From contig DFFN01000024.1 in assembly GCA_002369525.1 (NCBI GenBank), positions 1 to 8,422 of the forward strand: a stretch of 8,422 nucleotides of DNA, written 5' to 3'. Below are positions 1 to 6,549 of this stretch, in pieces (position 1 is the stretch's first letter; each line of letters begins with the position of its first letter). Origin of the DNA: Lachnoclostridium sp. UBA3775. GTDB taxonomy: Bacteria > Bacillota > Clostridia > Lachnospirales > Lachnospiraceae. Under the pieces are notes generated by a model that was given only the letters and a program-made list of their open reading frames with translations, was not told the origin of the DNA and ran no database searches. Made by a program: the position numbers and the translations under genes.

Positions 1-1
1 A

Positions 2-1201
2 CCAGCCGTCATCCATTACCAGCATTTCAATGCCGAGCTTGCTTGCCTGCTTTGCGATTGAAATAAGCTTTTCGGTATTGAAATTAAAATAGGTTGCTTC
101 CCAGTTGTTGATCAGTATCGGTCTTCTCTTATCCTTCCACTCGCCTCTTATAAGGTTGTTTCTGTAGAGATCATGGAAGTTTCTTGACATCTGTCCCATG
201 CCTTCACAGGAATAACTCATTACAAGCTCGGGAGCCTGGAAAGAAGCACCCGAATCAAGCTTCCATGCAAAATCGAAAGGATTGATTCCCATAACAAATC
301 TTGTTCTCTTGTGCTGGGTAACTTCTGCCGTTGCCATGAAGTTTCCGCTGTAAACAAGGTTAAAGCCGTAGGCCTCACCTGAATCTTCATTACAGTCCGG
401 GGAAACCAAAGCCGCAAAGGGATTGCTCTGATGTGAGCTTTCGCCCTTTACGGAGTCTACGGACTGCTTTCCGTGGTGAAGATGCGATCTTTCAAGAACT
501 CTTTCCCTCGCCCAGCTTCCGTTAAGCGTGATGAAATCATAATTGCAGCCTTCAAAATCGATGCAGGCGGAAAGAACCCTTCTGAGTTCAAAGCTTTCTT
601 TTCCTTTATTTGTAAAGCTTATGCTTCTGGTGATAATATCAAGTTCGGGAAAAGCAGTGTAATAAAGCCTTGCCTCAAGACCCAGATGGGCGTCTTCCAT
701 GATAATGACAAGGGTCTCGCAGTCCTCTCCGTTTTCCGACCATGTTGCAGGAATCGTAACATTCTGTTCCGATCCGGTTGCAAAATCATAAAGACTTTGT
801 TTTAAAACAGGTTTTCCCTTTAAAATTTCATATTTAACATATCTGAGGTCCGCGGTCGACATTCCGTCCCTGTCCATTACCATAAAGCAGGACTCGCGAT
901 AATCTCCGGTACCGTGACAGGAATATTCAAAGCTTTTTGAGTCCATAAAGGTTCCTTTGTCACGGTTATTTGATTTTAAAGTAAAAGGATTTTCATTAAG
1001 TCTTAAAAGATAGGAAAGATCGTCGTCTCCGAGCTTCTTTCCGTAATATCCATGAAGAAGATATCCGTCTTCAAGCGCCGAAAAGGCATATGTGGAGTTA
1101 CGGGTATCCAGTCTGAAATTTATAAGCTTTTCCTCAAAGCTTTTTTGTTCCCCGTTGATCCATCTTTCATAAGTAACACAGGAATTTGTTGCAGCAATCA
1201 T
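2..1201 (-). CDS. Alpha-galactosidase, glycoside hydrolase family 36 (partial, C-terminus beyond window)
   Basis: Hydrolyses terminal alpha-1,6-linked (and other alpha-linked) galactose from oligosaccharides such as raffinose and melibiose or from glycans. No signal peptide is visible, so it probably acts in the cytoplasm. Exactly 400 codons are present, roughly the first 55% of a usual ~730-residue GH36 enzyme. Seen in the translation: the N-terminal beta-supersandwich domain with WARER (about 230-234), KGESSHQSNPFAAL (252-265), EAYGFNLVYSG (276-286) and GINPFDFAWKL (305-315), then the start of the TIM barrel with INNWEATYFNFN (364-375) and MDDGW (396-400), whose aspartates bind the galactose. 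The catalytic nucleophile (the KWD region) and acid/base lie past the left edge and cannot be checked. The ATG is supported by AAGGGGG six bases upstream. It follows the six-gene operon by 89 bases but has its own candidate promoter. Family assignment is confident; substrate is not resolved. Confidence 0.95.
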   Translation of the reverse strand, partial: MIAATNSCVTYERWINGEQKSFEEKLINFRLDTRNSTYAFSALEDGYLLHGYYGKKLGDDDLSYLLRLNENPFTLKSNNRDKGTFMDSKSFEYSCHGTGDYRESCFMVMDRDGMSTADLRYVKYEILKGKPVLKQSLYDFATGSEQNVTIPATWSENGEDCETLVIIMEDAHLGLEARLYYTAFPELDIITRSISFTNKGKESFELRRVLSACIDFEGCNYDFITLNGSWARERVLERSHLHHGKQSVDSVKGESSHQSNPFAALVSPDCNEDSGEAYGFNLVYSGNFMATAEVTQHKRTRFVMGINPFDFAWKLDSGASFQAPELVMSYSCEGMGQMSRNFHDLYRNNLIRGEWKDKRRPILINNWEATYFNFNTEKLISIAKQASKLGIEMLVMDDGW

Positions 1202-1207
1202 GTTAAT

Positions 1208-1214
1208 CCCCCTT
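1208..1214 (-). promoter_or_regulatory. Ribosome binding site of the alpha-galactosidase gene
   Basis: AAGGGGG on the minus strand, with a six-base spacer to the ATG at 1201. It fixes the start of the GH36 gene. Confidence 0.75.
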
Positions 1215-1236
1215 AAAATATTAATATGCTACAATA

Positions 1237-1265
1237 ATTCTACCATAAAACACAGTGGTTTTCTA
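1237..1265 (-). promoter_or_regulatory. Candidate promoter of the alpha-galactosidase gene (extended -10)
   Basis: Read on the minus strand, TAGAAA (1260-1265, 4 of 6 matches to the -35 consensus) lies 17 bp before TAGAAT (1237-1242, 5 of 6 matches to the -10). TGG directly upstream of the -10 gives an extended TGn element. Transcription would start near 1230 with a leader of about 30 bases. The weak -35 suggests a promoter that may need an activator or be tightly controlled. Inferred from sequence only. Confidence 0.5.
1247..1261. promoter_or_regulatory. Imperfect palindrome inside the GH36 promoter spacer, possible operator
   Basis: A 15-bp imperfect inverted repeat centred on 1254. The perfect core CACAGTG is flanked by AAA and TTT arms, with one mismatched pair (1250/1258). 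It sits almost exactly between the candidate -35 and -10 hexamers, where a repressor would block polymerase. I cannot assign it to a regulator family, and the repeat is short enough to be chance in A+T-rich DNA. Confidence 0.25.
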
Positions 1266-1290
1266 TAATTATTTTTATTTTAATTTGTTA

Positions 1291-2022
1291 TTATCTCTTC
1301 TTTTTGTCCTTGCTTTTTTCAGCATCCATCTCTTTGTATTTTGCGGCAATCCTCGCCGAGAAGGAACCGAAGCCGGCAAAAGCCAGAATATCCCTGATAA
1401 AATAGCTCAGATAATAATTGCGGACCTCAACATAGTCATAATTCAGTGACACCACAACCTTTTCGGTCGCAATAAAGCAGTACGGCATGAATTTTGCTAT
1501 CATATTGTAGATTGCAACAATGATCATTATTCCGCAGAGCACAGGCACATATTTTATGGTTTTCCTGAATGTCGCAAGTGCGCTTATCAAAAACAAAGCT
1601 GCTCCGAAGATAATGCCGATAGCGGTATCCTTTACATTCTCTATGGTACACATTACATCGAAAATTCCGAGAAGTCCCAGCGGCATAAACATAAGTCCGA
1701 GTCCGTCACCGTTTTTTCTTTCCTTTAGCATTGACTTCGGAACAATAAGAAGACAGGGAATCATGCTCATAACACCTATTATCGCTATAATGTTCGGATT
1801 ACCGTCAAACAAGGTGGTAAGACCGACATTTTCAAGCTCTGTAGACCAGTCGCCGTTTGCGCTTTTTCTTTTCATTGTCATGTATAACAGTGAAAAAACG
1901 ATCGCGCCTGCGGTAAAAATGTAAGGTGCAATAAGGTTAAACCTGTAAATAAAGCTTTTCGAATGTTTTTCAAGCTTTTCTACAAGCTCTTCTTTCTTCT
2001 CTGTATTTTTCTTATTTTTCAT
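1291..2022 (-). CDS. Unrecognised polytopic membrane protein, last gene of the amino-sugar operon
   Basis: I do not recognise the family. The 243-residue product has a charged Lys/Glu-rich N-terminus (1-22, probably cytoplasmic). It then shows about five clear hydrophobic segments near residues 30-50, 77-96, 108-127, 134-152 and 157-178, and a weaker sixth near 206-225. It ends in a very basic tail (last ten residues mostly Lys/Asp/Arg). No transporter or enzyme motif is evident. The start at 2022 is chosen because AAGGGTG (2032-2038) sits nine bases before this ATG. The in-frame GTG at 2034 would lie on top of that site. The ATG overlaps the end of nagA by 11 bases, which argues for co-expression. 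A role in uptake or sensing of amino sugars would be a guess from position only. Confidence 0.8.
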   Translation of the reverse strand: MKNKKNTEKKEELVEKLEKHSKSFIYRFNLIAPYIFTAGAIVFSLLYMTMKRKSANGDWSTELENVGLTTLFDGNPNIIAIIGVMSMIPCLLIVPKSMLKERKNGDGLGLMFMPLGLLGIFDVMCTIENVKDTAIGIIFGAALFLISALATFRKTIKYVPVLCGIMIIVAIYNMIAKFMPYCFIATEKVVVSLNYDYVEVRNYYLSYFIRDILAFAGFGSFSARIAAKYKEMDAEKSKDKKKR

Positions 2023-3097
2023 AATAAAATTCACCCTTTATCATTACTTTTTCAATTTCCAGCTCATCATCTATAACAAGAAGATCCGCGTTAAGTCCTT
2101 CTTCTATGCGGCCTCTGTCATCAAGCCCCATCTGTTTTGCGGGAGTTTCTGTTGCCATTTTAACGGCGTCGTCAAAGGGAATTCCCATCTTATATGCCGA
2201 TTTGACACAATCGAACAGAAAGCTTGTCGAGCCGGCAAGTGCTCCCGATGCCACACGGCACACACCGTCATTTACATAGATGGGCTGACCTCCGAACATA
2301 TACTCTCCGTCGGGAAGACCCGTAGCTCTAAGAGAATCGGAAATAATCACCATTTTATCGGGACCGAAGGTACGGTAAAGCATCAAAACGGCTGCCTTAT
2401 GGACATGAAGTCCGTCTGTTATTACATGAACATAGGCATCCTCGGTGATCGCGGCACCGATCGGACCGGGATCGCGGTGCATGAACGGAGGCATTGCGTT
2501 AAAGGTATGAGTCAGGCAGGAAGCACCGTTTTTAAAAGCTTCTACTGTTGTAGAATAGTCTGCTGCCGTATGTCCGACACAGATCACGGTGTCTCCGGCA
2601 TGCTTTCTGATGAATTCCATGTTAGCTTCAAATTCCGGAGCGATCGTGATAAGCTTCATTCTGTCAAGCTTTGCAAACTCTTCATCAGATGCTTCGCGGA
2701 CAAATTTTCCGTTCTGAGCTCCCTTTTTGCTCTCGTTGATATAAGGTCCTTCCATGTGGAAACCAGGAACCTGTGCACCGGGCCAGTCGGTCTTTGCATC
2801 ATTAACAGCCTTTATGGAGTCAAAATCCATGGTCATGGTCGTAGGATAAACAGTAGTAGTTCCGTGCTTTCCCCACTCATCCTGAAGCTTTTTAAATTCG
2901 GCCTCCATTGTATCATCACCCTGGCAGCCGTGAGTATGAACATCGATCATGCCGGGGATCACGCGCTTTTTACCAAGGTCAACTGCGTTATCCTCCTTCA
3001 GTTTTGTCGAACCGGCAGGCATTATCCTGGAAATTTTTCCCGATTCAACAAGAATATCAACAAGCTTATTTTTAACAGTACAATTCTTTAATAACAT
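2012..3097 (-). CDS. nagA: N-acetylglucosamine-6-phosphate deacetylase
   Basis: Removes the acetyl group from GlcNAc-6-phosphate, giving GlcN-6-phosphate and acetate in the cytoplasm; this is the first committed step of GlcNAc catabolism and cell-wall amino-sugar recycling. The 361-residue length is close to the family norm (~380). Amidohydrolase metal and substrate residues are all visible: HTHG (H54, H56), HMEGPY (E116), GHT (H176), THTFNAM (H197), DGLHVH (H231) and the catalytic aspartate in ISDS (D254). The HxH pair is the Bacillus-type arrangement; Escherichia coli NagA lacks it. The ATG at 3097 is preceded by GAAAGGT with a six-base spacer. An upstream in-frame TTG at 3145 would run back into the ROK gene and lacks support. 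It lies 19 bases after the ROK gene and overlaps the following membrane-protein gene by 11 bases. nagB is not in the window. Confidence 0.96.
   Translation of the reverse strand: MLLKNCTVKNKLVDILVESGKISRIMPAGSTKLKEDNAVDLGKKRVIPGMIDVHTHGCQGDDTMEAEFKKLQDEWGKHGTTTVYPTTMTMDFDSIKAVNDAKTDWPGAQVPGFHMEGPYINESKKGAQNGKFVREASDEEFAKLDRMKLITIAPEFEANMEFIRKHAGDTVICVGHTAADYSTTVEAFKNGASCLTHTFNAMPPFMHRDPGPIGAAITEDAYVHVITDGLHVHKAAVLMLYRTFGPDKMVIISDSLRATGLPDGEYMFGGQPIYVNDGVCRVASGALAGSTSFLFDCVKSAYKMGIPFDDAVKMATETPAKQMGLDDRGRIEEGLNADLLVIDDELEIEKVMIKGEFYYEK
2032..2038 (-). promoter_or_regulatory. Ribosome binding site deciding the start of the membrane protein, inside nagA
   Basis: AAGGGTG on the minus strand lies within the last codons of nagA, nine bases before the ATG at 2022. 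This placement excludes the upstream GTG at 2034 and suggests that translation of the membrane protein depends on ribosomes finishing nagA. Confidence 0.65.
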
Positions 3098-3103
3098 GCT
3101 TTT

Positions 3104-3110
3104 ACCTTTC
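3104..3110 (-). promoter_or_regulatory. Ribosome binding site of nagA
   Basis: GAAAGGT on the minus strand, six bases before the ATG at 3097, in the short gap after the ROK gene. It decides for this start over the TTG at 3145. Confidence 0.7.
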
Positions 3111-3116
3111 TTCGTA

Positions 3117-4454
3117 TCACAGTTCAACAAGGCTTGCCGCAGCAACAGCCTGACCGACTCTTCTTTCCATCTCCCCCGGAAGGAAGATATTTATTTTTGC
3201 GGCGAGCTCCGGAAATTCTCCGGCAAGAAGCTCTCTTGATTTCTCAAGTATCACTTCGCCGCCCTTTCCGCTTGTTACCCTTCCCGAAAGCTGAACATTC
3301 GCAATATCATAGTAATCGGAATAATTTGCAACCGCATAGCCGAAATATGTTCCGATGGTTTCAAAAATATCCCTTGCCCTTGTGTCGCCTTCTTCGTGTA
3401 GCTTCTGAACAACCTTAAGCTTTTCTGCAGGCGTAAGCGAAGGATCAAGAGTAATTCCCGCCTTCGGTGCAAGTCTTATGACGCAATCCTGCGAGAAATA
3501 TTCGGCGCCGACGCCCCAGTCGCCCGACCACGGATCTCTTGAAGAAGAGGGATTATAGTCAACAGGTGCAAACGCAAGCTCGGTCATGTATCCTCTTAGC
3601 GAGCCTTCCTTATCGATATAACCTCCGGCCTCGCTTGTACCCATCGCTATACCGAGTATTCCCGTCTCGTTAAGAGCCATCGAGCAGGCAAGCGCTGCAA
3701 CGTCTCCGTCGTTTGCAACAACCATTTTATAGCCGAGGTCATTGCAGACATCAATGTATACATTCTTGGCTTCATTTCCGTATTTTTCCTTATCGACAGC
3801 CATAAAAAGCGAGCTTACCATCGCACGGTTTGCAACAAGCACTCCTGCGGTCGAAATTCCGACAGCATCCACTCTCGGCATTTTTGCGGCAGCGGCAAGC
3901 ATGGCCTTTTTAATCTGCTCGCGGTGATAATTAACATCCGGATTTACCTTGGGAAGCCACACGATTTCCTCGGTGTGAACCACTTCACCGTCTACTACGC
4001 TTGCGATCTTCATATCCGAGCCGCCGGCGTCGAAACCTATACGGCAGCCGTCCATATGCCTTCCGATGTGCATCTGAACTTCCTTATTTTCAGGCATATC
4101 GGCAAACTCATGTTCAATGACCTCAAAGGGACGTTCATAGGTAGTCTCCCAGAAATCAACGTCAAAATGTCTAAGTCCCTCACGGGTATAGGCATTTTTT
4201 ATATACTCAAATACTTTTTTGTCGCCTGCCATGTGAATCCTGAAGCCGCCGGCAGCCCATAAAAGCATCTTAACCAGTCTTTCAACATAGAAATTATTTT
4301 TTTCTTCATCGTTTCCGAGAAAGGTATCCTTGCGGTAGATTAGGCCGTTTTCTCGTTCTACAGCAATAGAAAACGGTTTGTCCGCATTTTTCAGGAACTC
4401 TCTGTTATACACATATGCCGGAACAAAATCCGGATCAAGCTTGGGTAGATACAT
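3117..4454 (-). CDS. Divergent ROK-family protein (putative sugar kinase) with N-terminal extension
   Basis: Probably an ATP-dependent sugar kinase; GlcNAc to GlcNAc-6-phosphate would suit the adjacent nagA, but the substrate is not proven. The product is 445 residues against about 300 for typical ROK kinases. The extra ~135 N-terminal residues have no DNA-binding helix-turn-helix that I can see. The actin-like ATPase fold follows: phosphate-1 loop DAGGSDMK (142-149), AVGISTAGV (197-205), the ND pair with putative catalytic D249, and GTSEAGG (272-278). Oddities: the usual ExGH signature reads TELAF (E292 kept, His replaced by F295), and the zinc motif CxCGxxGCxE is replaced by a cysteine-free stretch, WSGDWGVGAE (309-318). 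The start at 4454 has AAAGGCGG just upstream. An ATG at 4469, three bases after the previous stop, is possible and would add five residues. Confidence 0.85.
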   Translation of the reverse strand: MYLPKLDPDFVPAYVYNREFLKNADKPFSIAVERENGLIYRKDTFLGNDEEKNNFYVERLVKMLLWAAGGFRIHMAGDKKVFEYIKNAYTREGLRHFDVDFWETTYERPFEVIEHEFADMPENKEVQMHIGRHMDGCRIGFDAGGSDMKIASVVDGEVVHTEEIVWLPKVNPDVNYHREQIKKAMLAAAAKMPRVDAVGISTAGVLVANRAMVSSLFMAVDKEKYGNEAKNVYIDVCNDLGYKMVVANDGDVAALACSMALNETGILGIAMGTSEAGGYIDKEGSLRGYMTELAFAPVDYNPSSSRDPWSGDWGVGAEYFSQDCVIRLAPKAGITLDPSLTPAEKLKVVQKLHEEGDTRARDIFETIGTYFGYAVANYSDYYDIANVQLSGRVTSGKGGEVILEKSRELLAGEFPELAAKINIFLPGEMERRVGQAVAAASLVEL

Positions 4455-4458
4455 ATTT

Positions 4459-4466
4459 CCGCCTTT
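4459..4466 (-). promoter_or_regulatory. Ribosome binding site of the ROK gene
   Basis: AAAGGCGG on the minus strand. The AAAGG part is seven bases and the GCGG part four bases from the ATG at 4454. It lies downstream of the alternative ATG at 4469, so it favours the shorter protein. Confidence 0.55.
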
Positions 4467-4472
4467 CATCTA

Positions 4473-5387
4473 TTATTCCCACAGATTTGAGGGATAGATT
4501 CCTTTTTCTATCATTTCGCCGAGTTTTTCTACGACCATCGGTTTATCCTCGGCATAGGTAAGACCGAACCAGCGGTCATTTACCGGAAGGACTTCCACAC
4601 TTATGATTCCTTCACCTATCATTTTGTCAACTACCGAAGGAAGCAGATATTCCTTCTTCAGGGGATCGAGCCTGTCGTCCTTTAAGAAATCAATAAAGTG
4701 GGTGTTGAGATAATCCATGAAGCCCGGCATAAGCCCCCAAAGGTTCATTGAGCAGAGCGAATCAAGTCCTGCAGTTATCGGAGTTCCGGATTCGTCCTCT
4801 CCCGTAACAAGGTCTCCTTCTTTCTTAAGCTTGAAGCTTTCGTTTACCTTTGAAAGATACATATTTTCGTCATGAACGCAGATTCCTCTCGTAACGGTAC
4901 CGTTATCGCTTAAGGTATTTCCGAGTATGAAGCCTGCCATACAGTACTTGCCTGCGTTTTCATCGGCAGCAGCAAGAAAATCATGAACGGTCTTAAAGGA
5001 TTCGGTTCCGTAGTAATCATCCGCATTGATAACTGCAAAGGGATTGTTTATATGTCCGAGACACGAAAGTATCGCATGGCCTGTTCCCCATGGCTTTGCT
5101 CTGCCTGCGGGCGCTTCAAAGCCCTCCGGAAGATTGTCCATTTCCTGATAAACATATGACAGCTTAACTTTCTTTGAGATCCTGTCGCCGATAAGCTTTC
5201 TGAATTCATCCTCAATATCACGTCTTATGATAACAAGAACATCATCAAAACCTGCCCTTACCGCATCATATATGGAGTAATCCATCAGTATTTCGCCGGA
5301 AGGTCCGACATGTTCAAGCTGTTTGATTCCTTTTCCGAAACGGCTGCCCATACCGGCTGCCATTATTACCAGACTTGTTTTGTTCAT
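4473..5387 (-). CDS. Sugar-1-phosphate nucleotidyltransferase (putative UDP-HexNAc pyrophosphorylase)
   Basis: Transfers a nucleotide from an NTP to a sugar-1-phosphate in the cytoplasm. Placed right after an N-acetylhexosamine 1-kinase gene, the natural substrates would be GlcNAc-1-P or GalNAc-1-P with UTP, but this is inferred. The 304-residue product is a single GT-A/Rossmann nucleotidyltransferase domain. Visible are the glycine-rich nucleotide loop AAGMGSRFG (10-18) followed by KQL (22-24), AKPWGTGHA (97-105), the metal-binding NADD (121-124, D123), and a second acidic site near ND (270-271). It has no left-handed beta-helix acetyltransferase domain, so it is not GlmU. The loop lacks the PLTxxxPK element of RmlA/GalU-type enzymes. 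Two Shine-Dalgarno candidates precede the ATG: GAGGA (three bases away) and AAGGGTG (about nine away). It sits 43 bases after nahK and 18 before the ROK gene. Confidence 0.88.
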   Translation of the reverse strand: MNKTSLVIMAAGMGSRFGKGIKQLEHVGPSGEILMDYSIYDAVRAGFDDVLVIIRRDIEDEFRKLIGDRISKKVKLSYVYQEMDNLPEGFEAPAGRAKPWGTGHAILSCLGHINNPFAVINADDYYGTESFKTVHDFLAAADENAGKYCMAGFILGNTLSDNGTVTRGICVHDENMYLSKVNESFKLKKEGDLVTGEDESGTPITAGLDSLCSMNLWGLMPGFMDYLNTHFIDFLKDDRLDPLKKEYLLPSVVDKMIGEGIISVEVLPVNDRWFGLTYAEDKPMVVEKLGEMIEKGIYPSNLWE

Positions 5388-5430
5388 TGTTCCTCACACC
5401 CTTCAGATTATTTAACTCTGCCTTTCGGAA

Positions 5431-6549
5431 TTATTTGCTGATAAGACTCTTAACGAATCTGTCCATCTTTTCTTTTTTGTCGATCATATCCTTCGCAAGG
5501 GTAATCTGGCAGACTGCCCTTTCAAGATTATGCTTCACATGACGTGTCTTAAAATACTTGTCGCCGTTTATATAATCATCCAGGAAACGGCTCGCAAGCT
5601 CGATCGTAATCGTGATTGCTCCGAGAGGAAGGGTTTCGATCTCCGTCTTTGAAAGCGAAGCGGCCGTTTTTCCGACAAAGCCTTCGGTAAATGCCTTGAA
5701 TTTTGCCATGTCAAGAGAAATCTTTGTAAGATCCGTCTCATCCTCTGCTGCAGTCGAGCAGGCAAAACGCACCGCATCACCGTAATCGCTCGAAGCAAGT
5801 CCCGGCATAACGGTATCAAGATCGATTATCGCGATCGGTTTTTTACCTTCTTTATCAAAGAGCACATTGTTCAGTTTTGTATCATTATGGGTAACTCTTG
5901 CAGGGATCTCACCATTTTCATACATAGTCGTAAGCGTTCCCGCAAGCTCTTCATATTCTCTGAAGAAATCGAGTTCTTTTTTGACGGAAGCCACCCTTCC
6001 GGCTTCATCTTTTTGTGCATCCTCAAACAAGGTCTTAAGCCTTTTCTTAGTATTATGGAAGTCAGGTATTGTTTCATAGAGCTTTTCGGCGTCAAAATCC
6101 GAAAGCATGTTCTGGAAATCGCCGAAGGCCTCACCGAGTGCCTTCATAACGGAAGTATCATTGCTTTCGTTCATTGTAAGCGAATCGATATAATCGCAGA
6201 TTCTCCAGAAATTACCCTGTCCGTCATCAAAATAATTAAGGGTGCCGGACTTATTATCATAAAATTTCAGGGTTGTAACAAAGTCGTTTCCGCCAAGCTT
6301 TTCAATTTTATCCGAAATATGCTTTGTCACAAGCTTTATATTGCTCATGATCTGCTCGGGATTTTTGAAAACATAGGTATTTACGCGCTGCAGTATATAC
6401 TTTGCAAGCTTTCCGTCGTTTTTAAATTCAACGGCATAGGTGGAATTTATATTTCCGTTCGTGATCACCTCGGCAGTTACAAAGCTTCCGGGAATATCAA
6501 AGCTTTCGGAAATCTGCCTGAGGTTTAAGAATTCTTCCTTTGTTATCAT
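5431..6549 (-). CDS. nahK: N-acetylhexosamine 1-kinase (NahK/LnpB-like anomeric kinase)
   Basis: Phosphorylates the anomeric C1 hydroxyl of GlcNAc or GalNAc with ATP, giving HexNAc-1-phosphate; in bifidobacteria this is part of the lacto-N-biose/galacto-N-biose pathway. It belongs to the aminoglycoside phosphotransferase/choline kinase fold, and older databases often mislabel such genes as mucin desulfatase or aminoglycoside phosphotransferase. The 372-residue length is close to that of the bifidobacterial enzyme (~360). Matches recognised from memory: NINSTYAV (33-40), YILQRVNTYVF (51-61), AFGDFQNMLSDFDA (141-154), RVTHNDTKLNNVLFD (218-232, catalytic D223), AIIDLDTVMPG (240-250, metal D243) and GDAVRFACSTAAEDE (257-271). 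D223 and D243 keep the family's 20-residue spacing. The ATG shares bases with the metA stop (ATGA), and AGGAGA lies six bases upstream inside metA. Exact sugar preference is unverified. Confidence 0.93.
   Translation of the reverse strand: MITKEEFLNLRQISESFDIPGSFVTAEVITNGNINSTYAVEFKNDGKLAKYILQRVNTYVFKNPEQIMSNIKLVTKHISDKIEKLGGNDFVTTLKFYDNKSGTLNYFDDGQGNFWRICDYIDSLTMNESNDTSVMKALGEAFGDFQNMLSDFDAEKLYETIPDFHNTKKRLKTLFEDAQKDEAGRVASVKKELDFFREYEELAGTLTTMYENGEIPARVTHNDTKLNNVLFDKEGKKPIAIIDLDTVMPGLASSDYGDAVRFACSTAAEDETDLTKISLDMAKFKAFTEGFVGKTAASLSKTEIETLPLGAITITIELASRFLDDYINGDKYFKTRHVKHNLERAVCQITLAKDMIDKKEKMDRFVKSLISK

Noticed and set aside
473..805. Plus-strand open frame of 110 codons within the alpha-galactosidase gene
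   Set aside because: The minus-strand GH36 frame is continuous and conserved through the whole stretch.
1202..1290. Possible transcription terminator after the membrane-protein gene
   Set aside because: The gap is A+T-rich with no G+C stem followed by a T run; the only inverted repeat there is short and better placed as part of the GH36 promoter.
2399..3091. Open frame of 230 codons on the plus strand antisense to nagA
   Set aside because: It lies wholly over nagA, which has every catalytic residue; the antisense product resembles no family and has no convincing ribosome site.
5388..5430. Possible internal promoter or hairpin between nahK and the nucleotidyltransferase gene
   Set aside because: No paired -35/-10 hexamers with a sensible spacer and no stable stem could be found in the 43 bases.
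5887..6528. Open frame of 213 codons on the plus strand antisense to nahK
   Set aside because: It mirrors a well-conserved kinase gene; the translated product is Cys/Ile/Phe-rich without recognisable motifs.
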